Source of the DNA: an uncultured Rhodospirillales bacterium
GTDB lineage: Bacteria; Pseudomonadota; Alphaproteobacteria; Rhodospirillales; Casp-alpha2
DNA: 10,578 nucleotides
Reading direction: 5' to 3'
NCBI GenBank assembly: GCA_938074585.1
Contig: CALJEW010000006.1
Span: forward strand, 1-10,578
Notes under the pieces: model-generated
What the model was told of the DNA's origin: nothing
Seen by the model: only the letters and a program-made list of their open reading frames with translations
The model's database searches: none
Shown here: positions 6,608 through 10,578 of the stretch, in pieces
Numbering within the stretch: position 1 is the stretch's first letter
How the letters are laid out: each line of letters begins with the position of its first letter
Program-made: the position numbers and the translations under genes

Positions 6608-6658
6608 GTTTCCGGCAAAACCATGTATGTCGATGGTCGAATAAGCGTTAGCCAATGA
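6602..6658 (+). pseudogene. C-terminal remnant of a short-chain dehydrogenase/reductase (SDR)
   Basis: In the +1-shifted frame relative to the permease fragment, the sequence reads VSGKTMYVDGRISVSQ and ends at TGA 6656-6658. This is the classic SDR C-terminus (..vTGQtiyVDGGxs..), with the second Gly of VDGG replaced by Arg. Only about 16-18 of the usual ~250 residues remain, and no start exists. The fusion point with the permease fragment lies near 6600-6610. The match is short, so identification depends on this one well-known motif. Confidence 0.5.
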
Positions 6659-6924
6659 ATTTAGTCATCGATGCAAATCTGGGCATTTAGTGGCGCTGTG
6701 CCTTAGAAGATCATCAGTTGTGCTTATAAGATGATAATGACGTGTCTTAACGGTCTTCCAAAGAACGTGATTTTAGGTTACTTTTTAGAAATATTAAGCG
6801 GTGTCTTATTCGTTTCGGTCGATTGTTTGACTAATTTCAATTAAAACAATGGGTCATTTTGTGTTTGAACCGTCTATAGGATCCAGATACCTCAACTTGA
6901 TTTCAATAGGGAGAACGTAAGACT
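6659..6924. other. Non-coding spacer upstream of the molybdenum hydroxylase operon
   Basis: No intact gene or recognisable remnant is seen on either strand. It should carry the promoter of the following operon; TTGACT (6827-6832), TTGAAC (6865-6870) and TATAGG (6875-6880) are present, but no pair has correct spacing, so no promoter is called. AGGGAG at 6908-6913 is the ribosome site of the next gene. Confidence 0.4.
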
Positions 6925-7794
6925 GTGGCTGATTTAAAATATGAATCCCCTACAACTACAGAAGCTGCTGTAGCGCTTTTGGCGGCAGGGGGGGGAATGG
7001 CACGGGTATTTGCCGGTGGAACCGATTTATTGGTTCAAATGCATGAAGAAATGATCGAGCCGACGCTACTGGTTGACATTAAAAACATCGAGGAAATGCG
7101 CAAAATAACCTTTGAAACTGACTATGTGCGCATTGGTGCGGCGGTTACAGGTGCAGAACTTGGCGAAAATGATAAATTGGTCGCTATGTGGCCCGGCGTT
7201 GTTGAAGCGGTTGAGCTTATTGGCTCATACCAAGTTCAAGGGCGTGCGACGATTGCTGGTAATTTATGCAATGCATCTCCAGCAGCTGACAGTGTTCCTG
7301 CAATGATCGCAGCCGGTGCAAGAGTTTGTATCGCAGGCCCAACCGGAAAACTCGAAATTCCAGTTGAACAAATGCTGGTTAGCCCAGGTAAAACATCGTT
7401 AGTTCAAGGCGAATTTGTAACTTCAATTTTATTGCCAAATCGCTCTTCCAACGCAGGTGATGCGTATTTAAGATTTATTCCACGTACAGAGATGGATATA
7501 GCTGTTGTTGGCGTTGGCGTGTCGATTGAGCTAAATGCCGATGGAGTGTGCTCTTCAGCCCGCCTCTCATTGGGTGCCGTCTCTGCAACGGCTCAATTGG
7601 TTGAGGCCGCATCTGGAATTTTGGTTGGAAACAAGCTGGATGATACCGTACTCGATGCACTGGCATCTGCGGCAAGCGAGGCTTGTTCGCCTATTGATGA
7701 CAAACGTGGAACAATCGAGTTCAGAACAAAAGTGGCCGGTGTATTGGCCTGTCGGGCGACGAAGATTGCTTGGCAACGTGCGGAGAAAAACTAA
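6925..7794 (+). CDS. Molybdenum hydroxylase, FAD-binding medium subunit (CoxM/XdhB-like)
   Basis: The 289-residue cytoplasmic protein is the FAD subunit that passes electrons from the iron-sulfur subunit to the final acceptor. It shows the two FAD-binding signatures of the family: AGGTDLL at residues 30-36 and TIAGNLCNASPAAD at 109-122, the latter replacing the more common TIGGN..., with the CO-dehydrogenase-type C-terminal domain after about residue 170. Length matches the family. The start is GTG 6925, preceded by AGGGAG at 6908-6913; no ATG fits the N-terminal motif 'LKYESPTTTEAAVALLA'. The stop overlaps the next start by one base (TAATG), so translation is coupled. Order medium-small-large is typical of bacterial three-subunit enzymes such as CO dehydrogenase, but the large subunit shows it is not one. 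Confidence 0.92.
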   Translation: MADLKYESPTTTEAAVALLAAGGGMARVFAGGTDLLVQMHEEMIEPTLLVDIKNIEEMRKITFETDYVRIGAAVTGAELGENDKLVAMWPGVVEAVELIGSYQVQGRATIAGNLCNASPAADSVPAMIAAGARVCIAGPTGKLEIPVEQMLVSPGKTSLVQGEFVTSILLPNRSSNAGDAYLRFIPRTEMDIAVVGVGVSIELNADGVCSSARLSLGAVSATAQLVEAASGILVGNKLDDTVLDALASAASEACSPIDDKRGTIEFRTKVAGVLACRATKIAWQRAEKN

Positions 7795-8273
7795 TGGCTA
7801 GACATCATATAACGACGACCATTAACGGTGATGAGGTTGAGTTTGCCTGCGAACCGGGGCAAACTCTGCTAGAGGTTCTGCGAACAGAATTGGGCATGAC
7901 CGGCACCAAAAATGGCTGTGGAAGTGGCGATTGTGGGGCGTGTACTGTTATAGTAAATGATCGCCCAATTAATGCCTGTTTGGTGTTAGGCGTTGAGCTT
8001 GAAGGAGCCCAAGTCGAGACGATTGAAGGAATGGCGGAAGGCACTGAATTGCATCCCCTACAACAAAAATTCCTAGATCACGCGGCTTTGCAATGCGGTA
8101 TTTGTACACCAGGTATTTTGAATATGGCAAAAGCGTTTCTTGCTAAAAACCCTGACCCGACGGAAAGCGAAGTCCGCTATGGTTTGGCAGGAAATCTGTG
8201 CCGTTGCACAGGATATGATAAAATTGTACGTGCCGTTCTTGATGCGGCCCAGGAAATGAGGGCACCTATATAA
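7794..8273 (+). CDS. Molybdenum hydroxylase, [2Fe-2S] small subunit (CoxS/XdhC-like)
   Basis: The 159-residue protein carries two [2Fe-2S] clusters that pass electrons from the molybdenum centre to FAD. The N-terminal plant-ferredoxin-like cluster is bound by Cys42, Cys47, Cys50 and Cys62 (GCGSGDCGACTV plus NAC). The C-terminal four-helix cluster is bound by Cys101, Cys104, Cys136 and Cys138 (QCGICTPG and NLCRCTGY). All eight ligands are present. ATG 7794 was chosen over an earlier TTG at 7770 because CGGAG lies at 7781-7785, eight bases upstream, and because the family start (a short strand before the NG turn) fits. It overlaps the stop of the FAD subunit by one base, and its own stop overlaps the next ATG by one base. 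No Tat signal is present, as expected for a cytoplasmic enzyme of this type. Confidence 0.95.
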   Translation: MARHHITTTINGDEVEFACEPGQTLLEVLRTELGMTGTKNGCGSGDCGACTVIVNDRPINACLVLGVELEGAQVETIEGMAEGTELHPLQQKFLDHAALQCGICTPGILNMAKAFLAKNPDPTESEVRYGLAGNLCRCTGYDKIVRAVLDAAQEMRAPI

Positions 8274-10555
8274 TGAGTAACGATAACGCTAAAACAAATT
8301 TCCAATGGGTTGGCAAACGAACACGCCGCCCAGATGGTGTTGATAAAGTAACCGGCCGCGCGCGCTATGGCGATGACATGAGCATGCCTGGTATGCTGCA
8401 TTGTAAAGTGTTACGCAGCCGACATGCCCATGCAAATATTCTCTCGATTGATACCAGCAAAGCGGCAGCGCTTAAAGGTGTGAAAGCTGTTTTGACCAGC
8501 GCTGAGATTCCAGATCATCCGCTGTCCAAGCCCCCATACGCGCCAATTATCAACGACATGCATGATATTTCACGCAACGTTATGGCGCGAGATAAAGTGT
8601 TTTATGATGGCCATGCCGTGGCTGCTGTAGCTGCAACGTCAGAACGGATAGCCAAGGCTGCACTTGAACTTATTGAGGTAAAATATGAAGTTCTACCTCA
8701 TGTATTAGATCCCATCGATGCGGCTCAGCCGGATGCGCCCATTTTGCATGAAGATCAGTTTACCTTTTTGGGTGATAAAACTTCAGAAATGCCGTCAAAC
8801 CTGTTCCGCTCTAGCGTTGGTGAACGCGGTGATTTGGATCAAGGATTTGGGGAAGCGGATGTTATTCTTGAACGTGATTTTTCATCTGAACCTGTTCACC
8901 AAGGATACATTGAACCCTTGGCCTGTGTTGCATCAACGTCTGAAGATGGATGTGTAGAGCTATGGACAACGACGCAGGGCCATTTTGTTATCCGTGCTCT
9001 ATGTTCCAGTCTTTTAAATATTGAGTTGGCCAAAGTTCGGGTGACAGCATCTGAAATTGGTGGCGGTTTTGGTGGTAAAAACACCGTATATGGCGAACCA
9101 GTCGCTATTCGTTTATCGCAAATGACGGGGCGTCCTGTTCGAATGGTTATGAGCCGAACAGAAGTTTTCCGCGCCAGTGGACCAACTGTTGGCAGTCGGA
9201 CTCATATTAAAATGGGTATTAAAAAGGACGGTACAATCACCGCAGCAGAAGTTGAAACTTGGTATCAAGCGGGTGCCTTTAAAGGGGCCCCCACTGGGCG
9301 CGCTGTAGAGACTTATTTCTCGTCTTACACAATTCCAAACTTGAAGGCGACGGTACATGATGTGTGCGTGAACCGTCCAAAAGTTGCTGCATACCGGGCT
9401 CCAGGTGCGCCGATGGCTGCTTTTGCCGCAGAAGGTATTATCAATGAGCTTGCAAACCGCATTGGTATGGACCCCATTGATATTCGCTTGAAGAACGCAG
9501 TAACCGAAGGTGATCAAAGTTTAGGAGGTAGCGTTTATGGAAGTATTGGTTTGATTGAAGTTCTTAATCAGACAAAAAATCATCCCCATTATTCAGCTCC
9601 ATTAGGCCCGAACCAAGGGCGCGGATTGGCTTTGGGTTACTGGATGCATGGTGGGGGGTTAAGTTCTGTTTCTGCACATCTTTTGGACGATGGTTCTGTC
9701 ACCGTTGCAACGGGTAACCCTGATATCGGTGGCTCGCGCTCATCTATGCGGGTAATGGCAGCTGAAGAATTAGGTATCGATATTGAACTGATTAAACCGA
9801 TTGTCGCTGATACCGGATCCATGGGCTATAGCCATTTGACCGCAGGCAGCCGGACAACTTTTGCGACCGGTTGGGCCGTGATAAATTCAGTCCGTGAAAT
9901 TATCGAGAAGCTTTGTATTTTGGCCGCAAAAAAATGGGATATTGATGTTAAAGATGTCAGTTGGGAAGCAGGGCATGCCGTCTCAACCAAATCGGGTGAC
10001 ATTATCAAGCCCTTATCCTTAAAAGAGCTAGCTAGTATGGCAACCAAAATGGGTGGCGCAATTGCCGGACATTCAGAGATTAACGCTGGCGGAACGGGAG
10101 CTGCGTTCTGTCTTCAATTAGTTGATGTTGAAGTGGACCCTGAAACGGGTAGCGTCACCCCACTGCGCCACACTGTAATTCAAGACGTTGGCCGAGCCAT
10201 CTCGCCTGACTATGTCGAAGGACAAATGCAGGGAGGAGCTGTTCAAGGGATAGGCTGGGCGTTGAACGAAGAATATGTGTATGACGATCAAGCGCGATTG
10301 CAAAACACGGGGTTCTTAGATTATCGCATGCCCGTCGCATCGGACGTTCCAATGATCGATACGGTTATCGTTGAAGTTCCTAACCCGAACCATCCTTATG
10401 GCGTTCGAGGCGTCGGCGAGCCAACGCTTGTTTCAGCTCCTGCTGCTGTTGCTAATGCGGTTGAAAACGCCATTGGCAAGCCAATGAGTTCTCTTCCGCT
10501 TTCACCACCAAAAGTGTTGAAAGCTTTTGAACAGCTTCAAATAGCAGCTGAATAA
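8273..10555 (+). CDS. Molybdenum hydroxylase, molybdopterin-binding large (catalytic) subunit (xanthine dehydrogenase family)
   Basis: The 760-residue catalytic subunit binds the molybdopterin-cytosine/guanine cofactor and hydroxylates the substrate with water-derived oxygen. Visible landmarks: N-terminal RPDGVDKVTGRARYGDD (fold a/b hammerhead), TTTQGHF with Gln235, GGGFGGK at 263-269, active-site loop AYRAPGAPM at 373-381, QGGAVQGIGWAL in the last third, and GVGEP with Glu716, the family's catalytic base. The loop is neither AYRCSFR (form I CO dehydrogenase) nor AYRGAGR (form II), so CO is not a likely substrate. Loops of the AYRAPG type occur in enzymes acting on N-heterocycles, purines or aromatic acids; the exact substrate is not readable. 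Start ATG 8273 overlaps the small-subunit stop by one base. The stop is at 10553-10555; no maturation chaperone (CoxD/XdhC-like) gene lies in the 23 bases left in the window. Confidence 0.95.
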   Translation: MSNDNAKTNFQWVGKRTRRPDGVDKVTGRARYGDDMSMPGMLHCKVLRSRHAHANILSIDTSKAAALKGVKAVLTSAEIPDHPLSKPPYAPIINDMHDISRNVMARDKVFYDGHAVAAVAATSERIAKAALELIEVKYEVLPHVLDPIDAAQPDAPILHEDQFTFLGDKTSEMPSNLFRSSVGERGDLDQGFGEADVILERDFSSEPVHQGYIEPLACVASTSEDGCVELWTTTQGHFVIRALCSSLLNIELAKVRVTASEIGGGFGGKNTVYGEPVAIRLSQMTGRPVRMVMSRTEVFRASGPTVGSRTHIKMGIKKDGTITAAEVETWYQAGAFKGAPTGRAVETYFSSYTIPNLKATVHDVCVNRPKVAAYRAPGAPMAAFAAEGIINELANRIGMDPIDIRLKNAVTEGDQSLGGSVYGSIGLIEVLNQTKNHPHYSAPLGPNQGRGLALGYWMHGGGLSSVSAHLLDDGSVTVATGNPDIGGSRSSMRVMAAEELGIDIELIKPIVADTGSMGYSHLTAGSRTTFATGWAVINSVREIIEKLCILAAKKWDIDVKDVSWEAGHAVSTKSGDIIKPLSLKELASMATKMGGAIAGHSEINAGGTGAAFCLQLVDVEVDPETGSVTPLRHTVIQDVGRAISPDYVEGQMQGGAVQGIGWALNEEYVYDDQARLQNTGFLDYRMPVASDVPMIDTVIVEVPNPNHPYGVRGVGEPTLVSAPAAVANAVENAIGKPMSSLPLSPPKVLKAFEQLQIAAE

Positions 10556-10578
10556 AGCCTGCTAATCAAAAAAAGAAA

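Noticed and set aside
9113..9517. 134-residue minus-strand reading frame inside the large subunit gene
   Set aside because: It is a shadow of the strongly supported catalytic-subunit gene, has cysteine- and serine-rich nonsense-like composition and no ribosome site.
6925..10555. Aerobic CO dehydrogenase (coxMSL) operon
   Set aside because: Gene order fits, but the large subunit has AYRAPGAPM instead of AYRCSFR (form I) or AYRGAGR (form II), so only the broader molybdenum-hydroxylase family is supported.

Overview
The window looks like an accessory catabolic region of a Gram-negative proteobacterium, most likely an AT-leaning alphaproteobacterium. This rests on the overall gene set: a complete TRAP transporter (periplasmic binding protein plus two permeases), a DUF1445 / D-glutamate-cyclase-like protein, an AhpD-like protein and a molybdenum hydroxylase in medium-small-large subunit order. 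The lineage is inferred from family resemblance only; there is no rRNA or tRNA here. No CRISPR array, insertion sequence, tRNA or integrase was seen.

Layout. Positions 2-253 hold the 3' end of a thiamine-pyrophosphate (TPP) enzyme whose body lies before the window. About 365-607 is a decayed tail of a second, acetolactate-synthase-like TPP enzyme. A small AhpD-like protein (678-1217) is on the minus strand and diverges from a TRAP operon: binding protein (1442-2509), a strong stem-loop (2534-2567), small permease (about 2594-3160), large permease (3198-4487), then a metallo-beta-lactamase-fold hydrolase (4504-5388) that is almost certainly co-transcribed. A D-glutamate-cyclase-family gene (5403-6221, minus strand) runs tail to tail into the hydrolase and has a good promoter candidate at 6256-6284.

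The stretch 6222-6924 has no intact gene but is not empty. It contains the last ~45 codons of a hydantoinase B / oxoprolinase gene (to 6439), then the first ~20 codons of a DppB-type peptide ABC permease (from 6544) joined to the last ~16 codons of a short-chain dehydrogenase (to 6658). These look like deletion scars from a lost catabolic operon.

From 6925 to 10555 a tight three-gene operon, with one-base overlaps, encodes the FAD, [2Fe-2S] and molybdopterin subunits of a xanthine-dehydrogenase/CO-dehydrogenase-family hydroxylase. Its active-site loop (AYRAPGAPM) is not that of CO dehydrogenase.

How they may work together (inference): the TRAP system imports an organic acid, the hydrolase and cyclase-like enzyme act on lactam-, lactone- or amino-acid-type intermediates, and the molybdenum enzyme hydroxylates an aromatic or N-heterocyclic substrate. 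The hydantoinase/oxoprolinase remnant fits a cyclic amide theme, but the substrate cannot be read from the sequence. I see no clearly new defence or mobile system; the most unusual content is the set of gene remnants and the unassigned catabolic gene combination.
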